Assembly (NCBI GenBank): GCA_017524445.1
Contig: JAFXVP010000049.1
Span: 1 to 44,700, forward strand
Length of the DNA stretch: 44,700 bases
Direction of reading: 5' to 3'
Source of the DNA: Clostridia bacterium
Lineage (GTDB): Bacteria; Bacillota; Clostridia; Christensenellales; CAG-138
Shown here: positions 26,470-33,473 of the stretch, piece by piece
Layout: the number at the start of each line of letters is the position of its first letter
How positions within the stretch are numbered: position 1 is the stretch's first letter
The notes under the pieces: model-generated
Told to the model about the DNA's origin: nothing
The model's database searches: none
What the model saw: only the letters and a program-made list of their open reading frames with translations
Made by a program: the position numbers and the translations under genes

Positions 26470-27072
26470 ATGGCAAATCTGATCGTGGTGAGCGGACCGC
26501 AGGCGGTCGGCAAGATGACGGTGGCGGAGAGCTTACGCGACAAGCTGCGCTATCACATGATGATGAATCACGACAGCATCGAGCTATCCGATCGCATCTT
26601 CGGCTTTGGCACGCCCGCGCAGAAGGAGTTCAACGGCGCGATCCGCGAGAGCGCCTTCGCACTTGCGGTAAAGCACAACGTGGATCTGATCTTCACGTTC
26701 GTCTGCGCGTTCGACATGCCGGAGGACGTCGCGTATTTAAGAGCGCTCGAGGCGCAGTTTACCGAAAGCGGCGGGACGTTTTATTTCGTCGAGCTGTCCG
26801 CGACGCTCGAAACGCGCCTTCTTCGCAACGAAACGCCGCACCGCATGGAGATGAAGCCCACGAAGCGAAACACGGAATGGAGCCGCCGGGACATTTTAGA
26901 GACCGCTGAGAAGTACAAGCTGAACACGGACGAGGGCGAAACACTCTTTGCCCATCATCTGAAGATCGACAACACGCGCCTCTCTCCGGACGAGGTCGCG
27001 GACCGCGTGATTGCGGCGTTCGGTCTCGTGCCGAGCGACAAAGACGACGGGGAATACCGCTTCGGCGTATAG
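26470..27072 (+). CDS. P-loop kinase-like protein (AAA family)
   Basis: A 200-residue protein with Walker A GPQAVGKM at 9-16 (in VVSGPQAVGKMTVAESL), a MNHDSIELSDRIF segment after it, VDLIFTFVCAFDMPED as the second strand, and RNTEWSRRDILETAEKYK in the lid. It resembles small-molecule or shikimate-kinase-like proteins of the AAA_17/AAA_33 type; the substrate is unknown. The ribosome site GTAGGG is weak, and the gap to the previous stop is only three bases. Confidence 0.8.
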   Translation: MANLIVVSGPQAVGKMTVAESLRDKLRYHMMMNHDSIELSDRIFGFGTPAQKEFNGAIRESAFALAVKHNVDLIFTFVCAFDMPEDVAYLRALEAQFTESGGTFYFVELSATLETRLLRNETPHRMEMKPTKRNTEWSRRDILETAEKYKLNTDEGETLFAHHLKIDNTRLSPDEVADRVIAAFGLVPSDKDDGEYRFGV

Positions 27073-27082
27073 GAGGAACCAC

Positions 27083-27871
27083 ATGGAAAGCAGAATTGAG
27101 ATCGTCAGCGGTCATTACGCGGGTTGCGACGAGGACGGGCGGCTCAACCGCTCGCGCCACGGGCAGATGGAATACTTGACCACCATGCACTATATCCACC
27201 GCTTCGCAAAACCCGGCGCGAAGGTGCTGGAGCTCGGCGCGGGCACGGGACGGTATTCGATCGCGCTCGCGAAGGAGGGCATGGACGTCACCGCCGTGGA
27301 GCTTGTCGAACACAACCTCGAGATCCTCAAAGAAAACGCAAAGGGGATCGAAAACCTCCGGGCGTATCAGGGCGACGCGACGGACCTCGGAAGATTTCCG
27401 GACGGCGCGTTCGATTTGACGCTTGTGCTCGGCCCGATGTATCACCTGTACGAGCCGGAGGACGTGCGCCGCGCGATCGACGAAGCGATCCGCGTCACTC
27501 GTCCCGGCGGCGTGCTGTTTTTCGCGTTCCTGTCCGTGTACGCGATCCTGTACAACAACTATTTTCAGGGGAACTGGCGGTTCGGACAGAACGAGAACTT
27601 TACAGAAGACGGCCGTGTGCGGCACTTTAAGGAGCAGCTGTTCACCGGCTACGACGTGACCGAATTCGAGCAGCTGTTCAAAGATAAGCCGGTGGACTAT
27701 ATCACGACCGTCGGCACGAACGGCATACTGGAGTCGATCGAGGAGCGCAAAGATTTCGAACTGTCGGACGCGGATTTTACCGCATTCGCGGACTGGTATC
27801 TAAAGTTTGCGGAGAAGCGGGAGCTTCTGGGCACGACGTGCCACCTTTTATACATTTGCCGAAAGATATGA
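27083..27871 (+). CDS. class I SAM-dependent methyltransferase
   Basis: A 262-residue methyltransferase. Motif I VLELGAGTGRYSIALA lies at about 48-63; VTAVELVEHNLEIL carries the acidic residue for the SAM ribose; FDLTLVLGPMYHLYEPED is motif II. GPMYHL and the RPGGVLFFAFLSVYAI strand are typical of a group of small-molecule methyltransferases common in Clostridia. AGGAGGAACCAC lies before the ATG at 27083; a longer in-frame start at 27011 would overlap the kinase gene. It ends the rightward run before a 520-bp repeat-filled gap. Confidence 0.88.
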   Translation: MESRIEIVSGHYAGCDEDGRLNRSRHGQMEYLTTMHYIHRFAKPGAKVLELGAGTGRYSIALAKEGMDVTAVELVEHNLEILKENAKGIENLRAYQGDATDLGRFPDGAFDLTLVLGPMYHLYEPEDVRRAIDEAIRVTRPGGVLFFAFLSVYAILYNNYFQGNWRFGQNENFTEDGRVRHFKEQLFTGYDVTEFEQLFKDKPVDYITTVGTNGILESIEERKDFELSDADFTAFADWYLKFAEKRELLGTTCHLLYICRKI

Positions 27872-27875
27872 CAGT

Positions 27876-27935
27876 GCGCCGGGGACGTCGCCCCCTACAG
27901 GAGGAACTTCTCCCAAATGCCCTCCCCTTGATGGA
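27876..27935 (+). repeat. direct repeat, copy 1 (GCGCCGGGGACGTCGCC type)
   Basis: Begins with GCGCCGGGGACGTCG, contains CCCCTACAGGAGGAACTTC and ends in CTCCCCTTGATGG. It is identical over its first 46 bases to the copy at 28145-28205. The 520-bp stretch 27872-28391 holds this pair plus hairpin elements and no gene I can support. Confidence 0.85.
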
Positions 27936-28021
27936 GAAGAGATGGCGACGCGCGACCTGACGCGCGACGGCACCGATGAAACGAAGCGCAGCGAAGTGTA
28001 TACGCCGTCAGGCGGATGAGG
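27921..28021 (+). repeat. degenerate two-hairpin intergenic element
   Basis: CTCCCCTTGATGGAGAAG (imperfect first hairpin), a longer variable part with a GCGACGCGCG / CGCGCGACGG region, and a GGCGGATGAGG end. It is the most diverged member of the CTTCCCC-GATGAGG family in the window. Confidence 0.5.
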
Positions 28022-28144
28022 TGTCAATAGAACCGCAAAAATATGACGGGGCGTCTGCTGGTTTTCAACCCGCTCTTGTCAGGGAGGGTGGCAGCCGCAG
28101 GCTGACCGGAGGGTAGTCGATCGAGTCGCGCAAAGCTCAGCGGG

Positions 28145-28205
28145 GCGCCGGGGACGTCGCCCCCTACAGGAGGAACTTCTCCCAAATGCCTTCCCCTTGA
28201 TGGGG
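28145..28205 (+). repeat. direct repeat, copy 2 (GCGCCGGGGACGTCGCC type)
   Basis: Second copy of the 46-bp identical block at 27876, again directly followed by a CTTCCCC-type hairpin element, so the two repeats travel together. Confidence 0.85.
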
Positions 28206-28240
28206 AAGGTGGCGCAGCGTGAGCGAAGCTGGATGAGGTG
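28189..28240 (+). repeat. two-hairpin intergenic element
   Basis: CTTCCCC-family element: CCTTCCCCTTGATGGGGAAGG as the first hairpin, a short variable GC-rich part (GGCGCAGCGTGAGCG), then GCTGGATGAGG. Confidence 0.75.
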
Positions 28241-28272
28241 GACACGCAAAAAGCGTCAGCTTTTGCGGATCA

Positions 28273-28350
28273 ATGAATTGCCTTCAGCATGAATTGTGCT
28301 TCGCACATGAATTGCGCCTGCCGCGCATGAATTGTCCTGCGGACATGAAT
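28273..28350 (+). repeat. tandem mini-hairpin array with constant ATGAATTG spacer
   Basis: ATGAATTG occurs at 28273, 28289, 28307 and 28327, and ATGAAT at 28345. Between them lie four tiny hairpins whose stems differ yet stay paired: TGC/GCA, TGTGC/GCACA, TGCGC/GCGCA and TGTCC/GGACA. The variation with kept pairing argues for folding of the RNA or of single-stranded DNA. Units are 16-20 bases. Confidence 0.8.
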
Positions 28351-28391
28351 AGAATCACGTCACGATATCAGATTTACGAAAGGAGAGACCC

Positions 28392-28859
28392 ATGATCGTA
28401 CTGAACGTCACGTACAAATGCAGACCCGAACTGCGGGAGGAATTTTTGGAGGCGATCCTGCGTGAAGGGATCGACGAGGCGAGCCGAAAGGAACCCGGCA
28501 ATCTCAAATACGACTATTACATCCCGTTCGACGGCGGCGACGACCTGCTGCTTGTGGAAAAGTGGCGCGACGAAGCCGCTTTGAAAGCGCATGCGGAAAC
28601 GCCGCACTACGCAAAGCTCAAAGAACTGAAACCGCAGTACGTGACCGAAACAATCCTCGAACGGTTCGAACTGCCTGACGTGCGCAAGGGGAACGCGGAG
28701 GAGCAGACCGTGACGGTCACGGTCAGAACAAAGGGCGAGCCGTGCGCGCTTACCGACGCGGAGATCAAGGCGTGGTACGCGGAACGCGTCGCGTCGCTGT
28801 TTGACCCGCAATGGGGCACGCCGGAGATCACGGTGGATGTGGAGCGGAATCCGCTTTGA
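28392..28859 (+). CDS. ABM-domain (antibiotic biosynthesis monooxygenase-like) protein
   Basis: A 155-residue protein. Residues 1-~95 are an ABM (dimeric alpha/beta barrel) domain: IVLNVTYKCRPELREEFLE, then NLKYDYYIPFDGGDDLLLVE and WRDEAALKAHAETPHY, the His-containing end that is the family hallmark. The last ~50 residues (VTVTVRTKGEPCALTDAEIK, then GTPEITVDVERNPL) are an extra small domain of unknown role. ABM proteins range from monooxygenases to simple binding proteins. AAGGAGAGA lies before the ATG. It is followed two bases later by an esterase gene. Confidence 0.85.
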   Translation: MIVLNVTYKCRPELREEFLEAILREGIDEASRKEPGNLKYDYYIPFDGGDDLLLVEKWRDEAALKAHAETPHYAKLKELKPQYVTETILERFELPDVRKGNAEEQTVTVTVRTKGEPCALTDAEIKAWYAERVASLFDPQWGTPEITVDVERNPL

Positions 28860-28861
28860 AC

Positions 28862-29488
28862 ATGCAGATCTGTGAATACGGCGATCCTGCTTCGGATCGC
28901 GTTCTCTTGCAGCCGGTCGACGACCACGACCTTGCGGGGATCGAAACCGAGGTCGCGGCGATCAGGGAACGCACCGCCGATTTCCGGCTGATCGCAGTCA
29001 AGGTAAACGATTGGAATCGCGATCTTTCCCCGTGGTCCGCGCCGCCGGTGTTCGGAAATGAGCCGTTTGGAGGGGGCGCGTCCGATTTCCTGAACGCCCT
29101 TCTGTCGCTTTGCGCGGACAGAAGCAAAACGTATTATATCGGCGGGTATTCGCTTGCGGGGCTGTTTGCGCTGTGGGCGGCGCATGAGACCGACGCTTTC
29201 TTCGGCGTTGCCGCCGCGTCTCCGTCCGTGTGGTTTCCGGGCTTTGCGACGTATATGCAAACGCATCCGATTCAGGCAGAACGGGTCTGTTTGAGTTTAG
29301 GCGACCGCGAAGAAAAGACGCGCAATCCGGTCATGGCGACGGTCGGCACACGGATCAGGGAAGCATACGACCTCTTGCGCGGGCGTGGCACAGACTGTGT
29401 GCTCGAATGGAACTCCGGCAATCATTTCAAGGATCCGGATCTTCGGACCGCGCGGGCGTTTCTTTGGTTGCTCAACGAACAGGAATAG
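28862..29488 (+). CDS. alpha/beta-hydrolase, esterase-like
   Basis: A 208-residue alpha/beta hydrolase of the putative-esterase type. The nucleophile elbow GYSLAG places Ser97 as nucleophile (in YYIGGYSLAGLFALWAA). ASPSVWFPGF follows, and WNSGNHFKDPD supplies the likely catalytic His near the end. No signal peptide is present. The ATG at 28862 is two bases after the previous stop, so it is likely coupled; there is no independent ribosome site. Confidence 0.85.
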   Translation: MQICEYGDPASDRVLLQPVDDHDLAGIETEVAAIRERTADFRLIAVKVNDWNRDLSPWSAPPVFGNEPFGGGASDFLNALLSLCADRSKTYYIGGYSLAGLFALWAAHETDAFFGVAAASPSVWFPGFATYMQTHPIQAERVCLSLGDREEKTRNPVMATVGTRIREAYDLLRGRGTDCVLEWNSGNHFKDPDLRTARAFLWLLNEQE

Positions 29489-29500
29489 GAGGCAGATACG

Positions 29501-30157
29501 ATGCGCGAATGGGAGAAAATGACGACGGGCAGACTGTATAACCCTGCCGACGCGGAGATCGGCAGGCACCACATCCGGGGGATGTCGCTGTGCGACCGAT
29601 TCAACCGCACGCCGTTTTTACGGGCGAAGAAAAAGCAAAAGCTGCTCGAAAAGTTGATCCCGTCCGCGATCGGCAAGAATCTGACGGTCTTTTCACCGTT
29701 GCATTGCGAATACGGCGAAAACATTTTCGTAGGCAAGGACTGCTTTTTGAACTATGGCTGCACGCTCCTTGACGTTGCGCCGATCACGTTGGAGGATGGC
29801 GTCTGGATCGGCGCGAACGTGGTCCTTGCGACGCCGCTGCATCCGTATCTTGCCGAAGAGCGCATGATCAAGGCGTACCCGGACGGCGTACACGACCTTG
29901 AATATGCGAAGCCGATCACAATCGGCAAAAACTGTTGGATCTGCTCCGGCGCGATCGTCTCCGGCGGCGTCACAATCGGCGAAAACTGCATCGTTGCGGC
30001 GGGCGCCGTGGTGACGAAGGACGTGCCGAACAATTCCATCGTCGGCGGCGTGCCGGCACGGGTCATCCGAAGTATCGACGAGGCGGACAGGATCAACGTT
30101 TGGGATGCGTATCAGACCGAGCGCTTCCCCGTATCACACCGAGACGCGGGCAAATAA
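29501..30157 (+). CDS. sugar O-acetyltransferase (Maa/NodL-type hexapeptide repeat)
   Basis: A 218-residue left-handed beta-helix acetyltransferase. An N-terminal Maa-like helical cap (MTTGRLYNPADAEI), then hexapeptide repeats (GENIFVGKDCFLNYG, ITIGKNCWICSGAIVSGGV, IGENCIVAAGAVVTKDVP) and the NSIVGGVPARVIR end are typical. The catalytic His lies in ATPLHPYL. It would move an acetyl group from acetyl-CoA to a sugar or similar alcohol. A GGAGGCAG site precedes the ATG. A strong terminator follows. Confidence 0.93.
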   Translation: MREWEKMTTGRLYNPADAEIGRHHIRGMSLCDRFNRTPFLRAKKKQKLLEKLIPSAIGKNLTVFSPLHCEYGENIFVGKDCFLNYGCTLLDVAPITLEDGVWIGANVVLATPLHPYLAEERMIKAYPDGVHDLEYAKPITIGKNCWICSGAIVSGGVTIGENCIVAAGAVVTKDVPNNSIVGGVPARVIRSIDEADRINVWDAYQTERFPVSHRDAGK

Positions 30158-30170
30158 GATAGAACGCACA

Positions 30171-30198
30171 AACGCAGACCGGGAGGTCTGCGTTTTTC
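30171..30198 (+). terminator. intrinsic terminator of the acetyltransferase operon
   Basis: AACGCAGACC (30171-30180), a GGGA loop and GGTCTGCGTT (30185-30194), followed by TTT. The stem is perfect. It also lies just beyond the convergent oxidoreductase gene. Confidence 0.85.
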
Positions 30199-30211
30199 TC
30201 TTTCCTGTCAT

Positions 30212-31585
30212 TTACGCTTCCGCCGCGATCTTCCGCGCGACGTACACGCCGCTTGCCGAGGCGTGCGAGAGCGAGTGCGTGACGCCGCTGCCGTCGCCGA
30301 TCACGTATAGCCCCTTGTGCTTCGTTTCGAGATCGGGGGAGAGATCCACCTGCATGTTGTAGAACTTGACCTCGACGCCGTATAAGAGCGTATCGTCGTT
30401 TGCCGTGCCGGGCGCGATCGCGTCGAGCGCGTAGATCATTTCGATAATGCCGTCGAGGATCCGCTTCGGGATCACGAGCGACAGATCCCCGGGCGTCGCG
30501 GCAAGCGTCGGGATGGTGAAGCTCTCCGCGACGCGCTTTTCGGTCGAGCGCCGTCCCGCGATCAGATCGCCGAAGCGCTGCAGCATCACGCCGCCGCCGA
30601 GCATGTTGGAGATCTTTGCGATATTTTCCGCGTACGCCGTGCTGTCGTTGAACGGCTCGGTGAAACGCTTCGAAACGAGCAGCGCAAAGTTCGTGTTCGG
30701 CGTATGCATCGCGGGGTCCTCGTAGCTGTGCCCGTTGACCGTCACGATGCCGTTCGTGTTTTCGGTGACGACCGCGCCGTGCGGGTTCATGCAGAACGTG
30801 CGGACGAGATCGCCGTATTTTTCCGTGCGGTAGACGATCTTGCTCTCATAGAGCTCGTCGGTGAGGTGCGAGAAGATCTCCGCGGGCAGCTCCACGCGCA
30901 CGCCGATGTCGACGCGGTTGCTCATCGTCGCGATGTCGAGATCCTTGCACACGCTTTCCATCCACTTCGAGCCGCTTCTGCCCACCGAGATCACGCACTG
31001 CGCGCAGGTATATTCCTCGCCGCCTGCGAACACCGCAAAGCCGCCGTCTCGCGTTTCGACGCGCTCGACCGGCGTGCGGAAGAAGAAATCGACCTTATCC
31101 TTCAAAAGATCGTAGAGGTTCCCGAGCACGACGTAATTTTTGTCCGTGCCGAGATGCCGTACCTGCGCTTCCAGGAGGTGCAGCTTGTTTTCGAGGCAGA
31201 GCTTTTTGATGTGCGAGTTTGCGGTCGAGTAGAGCTTCGTGCCCTCGCCGCCGAACGCCATGTTGATCCCGTCGACGTACTGCATGAGTTCCACGGCCTT
31301 GCTTTTTCCGATGTACTCGTGCAGGCTGCCGCCGAACTCGTTGGTGATGTTGTACTTGCCGTCGGAAAACGCGCCTGCGCCGCCGAAGCCGTTCATGATG
31401 GCGCACGGCTTGCAGTGCACGCACGAGGTGATCTTCTTTCCGTCGATCGGGCATTTGCGCTTTTCGAGCGGATTTCCCGCTTCGAACACGGCAATTTTCT
31501 TTTCCGGCGTAAGCTTATAAAGCTCATATGCGGTAAAGATCCCGCCGGGTCCCGCCCCGACGATGATGACGTCATACTGCTTCAT
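30212..31585 (-). CDS. FAD-dependent oxidoreductase
   Basis: A 457-residue flavoprotein of the NAD(P)/FAD-dependent (HI0933/YtfP-like) type. The FAD loop GAGPGG is at 10-15 (in VIIVGAGPGGIFTAYEL), then a Cys cluster (CPIDGKKITSCVHCKPC) and MNGFGGAGAFSDGKYN follow, and GLYVIGDGSGVTHSL near the C-terminus is the second flavin motif. Similar proteins are predicted dehydrogenases of unknown substrate. TTAGGAGGAA precedes the ATG, and a promoter lies at 31616-31643. Confidence 0.88.
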   Translation of the reverse strand: MKQYDVIIVGAGPGGIFTAYELYKLTPEKKIAVFEAGNPLEKRKCPIDGKKITSCVHCKPCAIMNGFGGAGAFSDGKYNITNEFGGSLHEYIGKSKAVELMQYVDGINMAFGGEGTKLYSTANSHIKKLCLENKLHLLEAQVRHLGTDKNYVVLGNLYDLLKDKVDFFFRTPVERVETRDGGFAVFAGGEEYTCAQCVISVGRSGSKWMESVCKDLDIATMSNRVDIGVRVELPAEIFSHLTDELYESKIVYRTEKYGDLVRTFCMNPHGAVVTENTNGIVTVNGHSYEDPAMHTPNTNFALLVSKRFTEPFNDSTAYAENIAKISNMLGGGVMLQRFGDLIAGRRSTEKRVAESFTIPTLAATPGDLSLVIPKRILDGIIEMIYALDAIAPGTANDDTLLYGVEVKFYNMQVDLSPDLETKHKGLYVIGDGSGVTHSLSHASASGVYVARKIAAEA

Positions 31586-31615
31586 GCGGATTTCCTCCTA
31601 AGCCACATATCTCCG

Positions 31616-31643
31616 ATTATAACGCAACCAAAAGCTCTTTCAA
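31616..31643 (-). promoter_or_regulatory. promoter of the FAD oxidoreductase gene
   Basis: On the minus strand TTGAAA (31643-31638), a 16-base spacer and TATAAT (31621-31616). Confidence 0.6.
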
Positions 31644-31652
31644 AAACCATTG

Positions 31653-32831
31653 TCATTCACCAAGATCTGTCAATACGGCAATCAGTAGCGTTTCAAGCTC
31701 TTTCTGTTGCGTTGCGGTAAGCTCGTCGGATGTTCTGACAACACAAGTTCCAAGAACTATATGGGAACCGGAAGACAGGATCGTGCCATCAAAAGTCCCT
31801 AAATACTCGTTGCGTCGGATTGCGTCTTTTTCGGTTGCATATACCTCGATTTGACCTCCGGCATCGGTACCGGTTTTAAGTAATCCTTCACTCTGCAATT
31901 CTTCCAAAGTAAATCTGTCTTTGACTTTATCGTAGGAAAAATAGATGGCTGAAGTATAACCACCGGGTTTGTGAAGTTGACCATTCGGATCATTATCTTC
32001 TGTCGCAGCTTCGATCAACAGGATGCCCGGGACCGTTTGTAAGCGCGAAATAACGTATTCTTCAGACGGATTATTGACAAGCGCATACTGTTTTTGACTC
32101 TTTTCAAACTCTTTTTGTACACTTGTTAACGATTGAATCGCGTCTTGATAATCAACCGAGGATATTGTATTCGCTTGCTCGATGATTTCATTTGCGGTAT
32201 TTGCCATTTCCGGAATACCCACAATGTTATTTCTTGCGTCTGAAATGGCGCTTACCAGAATATCCCGTGTTGTTTCATCCAATGCTTTGTCAGCAGAAGC
32301 CGCCATGCTGACAGAAAGATCAATGATTGCAGAATACGCATCGTTCTTTTCCGATAAAATGGCAACAGCCGCATTATATTTGTCGATCGCAGCAATCATT
32401 TCTTCGCAGTCAGACAATCTTGTGTCTGAATCGAGAAATCCCTGAAGTGTTCTGAAGAGATCGGCGGCAGAAGCATAATCTTTGCTGGTTTGCAAATCAA
32501 CAGCCTTATTATACTTGATCGTATTCTGGCATAAGGACAAGCGATCTGAACTGTCCTGATAATTGCCGAGCTCTTCGAAAAGAATTGAGGCTTCCTCATA
32601 TTGGCTGCTGTTTTGCTTTTCTACCGCTTTCTCATACTGTATGACGGTTTTGCAATCATTCAACCGAGTTGAAGAATCTTTGTAGTCACCGATCTTTTCA
32701 AACAAAAGTATTGCTTCAGCATAGCTGCCGGCGTCTTGCAGTGCTACAGCTTTATTATAGTCGGAACTTTTACAGCCAAAGAAACACAGTAAAACAACAA
32801 GAATAATACAGATACTAATCGTTTTTTTCAT
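31653..32831 (-). CDS. lipoprotein with three TPR-like repeats
   Basis: A 392-residue lipoprotein: signal helix ISICIILVVLLCFFGC with C20 as the lipid site. Three repeats of about 43 residues follow, each with YNKAV/YEKAV, a SYAEAILLFEKIGDYKDSS-like core and RLxxC, so they are TPR-like helix pairs. Then come a helical middle and a C-terminal domain (about 265-392) with YTSAIYFSYDK, YATEKDAIRRNEYLG and SGSHIVLGTCVVRTS that reads as a protein-binding beta-rich domain. The gene is A+T-richer than its neighbours. CGAGGAGGAT precedes the ATG. It probably sits on the outer face of the membrane; the partner is unknown. Confidence 0.85.
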   Translation of the reverse strand: MKKTISICIILVVLLCFFGCKSSDYNKAVALQDAGSYAEAILLFEKIGDYKDSSTRLNDCKTVIQYEKAVEKQNSSQYEEASILFEELGNYQDSSDRLSLCQNTIKYNKAVDLQTSKDYASAADLFRTLQGFLDSDTRLSDCEEMIAAIDKYNAAVAILSEKNDAYSAIIDLSVSMAASADKALDETTRDILVSAISDARNNIVGIPEMANTANEIIEQANTISSVDYQDAIQSLTSVQKEFEKSQKQYALVNNPSEEYVISRLQTVPGILLIEAATEDNDPNGQLHKPGGYTSAIYFSYDKVKDRFTLEELQSEGLLKTGTDAGGQIEVYATEKDAIRRNEYLGTFDGTILSSGSHIVLGTCVVRTSDELTATQQKELETLLIAVLTDLGE

Positions 32832-32877
32832 GCCGCAATCCTCCTCGTATTCTCAATTACGTTCCTAAACATATATT

Positions 32878-32906
32878 AGTATACATTTGTTTATTGACAG
32901 AATCAA
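32878..32906 (-). promoter_or_regulatory. promoter of the lipoprotein gene
   Basis: On the minus strand TTGATT (32906-32901), a 17-base spacer and TATACT (32883-32878). Confidence 0.6.
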
Positions 32907-32949
32907 CATGGAATTTCAAAGAGGTGTATATTGACACTGCTTTTTCCCT

Positions 32950-32977
32950 TTGTTTTTCGGGTCGATGATGCTATAAT
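32950..32977 (+). promoter_or_regulatory. promoter of the GNAT-enoate reductase operon
   Basis: TTGTTT at 32950-32955, a 16-base spacer and a consensus TATAAT at 32972-32977, ~28 bases before the GNAT start codon. No other promoter is seen up to 37.8 kb, so one transcript may cover four genes. Confidence 0.5.
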
Positions 32978-33005
32978 AACAGCAAAGAACGACGGAGGAT
33001 GGGGG

Positions 33006-33458
33006 ATGGACGTTTCAATCAAAATCCTGAATATAGACCGCATGGCGGAGATGATCGCGTTTCATCATCTGTGCTTTCCGACCGACGCGTGGAAGGACGA
33101 GGACTGGGAAGACCTGCTTTCCGACCCGCGCGCGGTCTATTACGCGCTGCTCGACGGCGAGCGGATCGTCGGAAACGTGTTTATCTACAACTGGCAGGGC
33201 GAGAACGATTACGTCAAGATCATGAATCTGTCCGTGCACCCGGACTATCGGGGAAAGGGATATGCGCACCGGCTTTTAAACCATGTGACGGAACAGATGC
33301 GTCCGCTTGGCATGAAGCGCTTCTGCGCCGAAACGCGCGCCTCGAACAAGCCGATGCAGAAGGTTTTCATGGGTTGCGGCTATCGCTTCCGAAAGGAAGA
33401 GGACGTCGGGTTTTTGAATCCGAAGGAAAACGGATACAAGTACGAATTGAAACTGTAA
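33006..33458 (+). CDS. GNAT acetyltransferase (RimI-like)
   Basis: A 150-residue single GNAT domain with motif A in LSVHPDYRGKGYAHRLL and the ETRASNKPMQKVFMGCGY strand that is typical of RimI-like N-acetyltransferases. The start at 33006 is chosen because CGGAGGATGGG precedes it; the frame is open to 32931 but without a start region. The substrate may be a protein N-terminus or a small amine. It leads the enoate-reductase operon, with 15 bases to the next gene. Confidence 0.85.
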   Translation: MDVSIKILNIDRMAEMIAFHHLCFPTDAWKDEDWEDLLSDPRAVYYALLDGERIVGNVFIYNWQGENDYVKIMNLSVHPDYRGKGYAHRLLNHVTEQMRPLGMKRFCAETRASNKPMQKVFMGCGYRFRKEEDVGFLNPKENGYKYELKL

Positions 33459-33473
33459 ATCGGGAGGGAATGT

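Noticed and set aside
28273..28350. CRISPR-like array.
   Set aside because: Units are only 16-20 bases with 8-base constant parts and self-complementary variable parts; no cas genes lie nearby.
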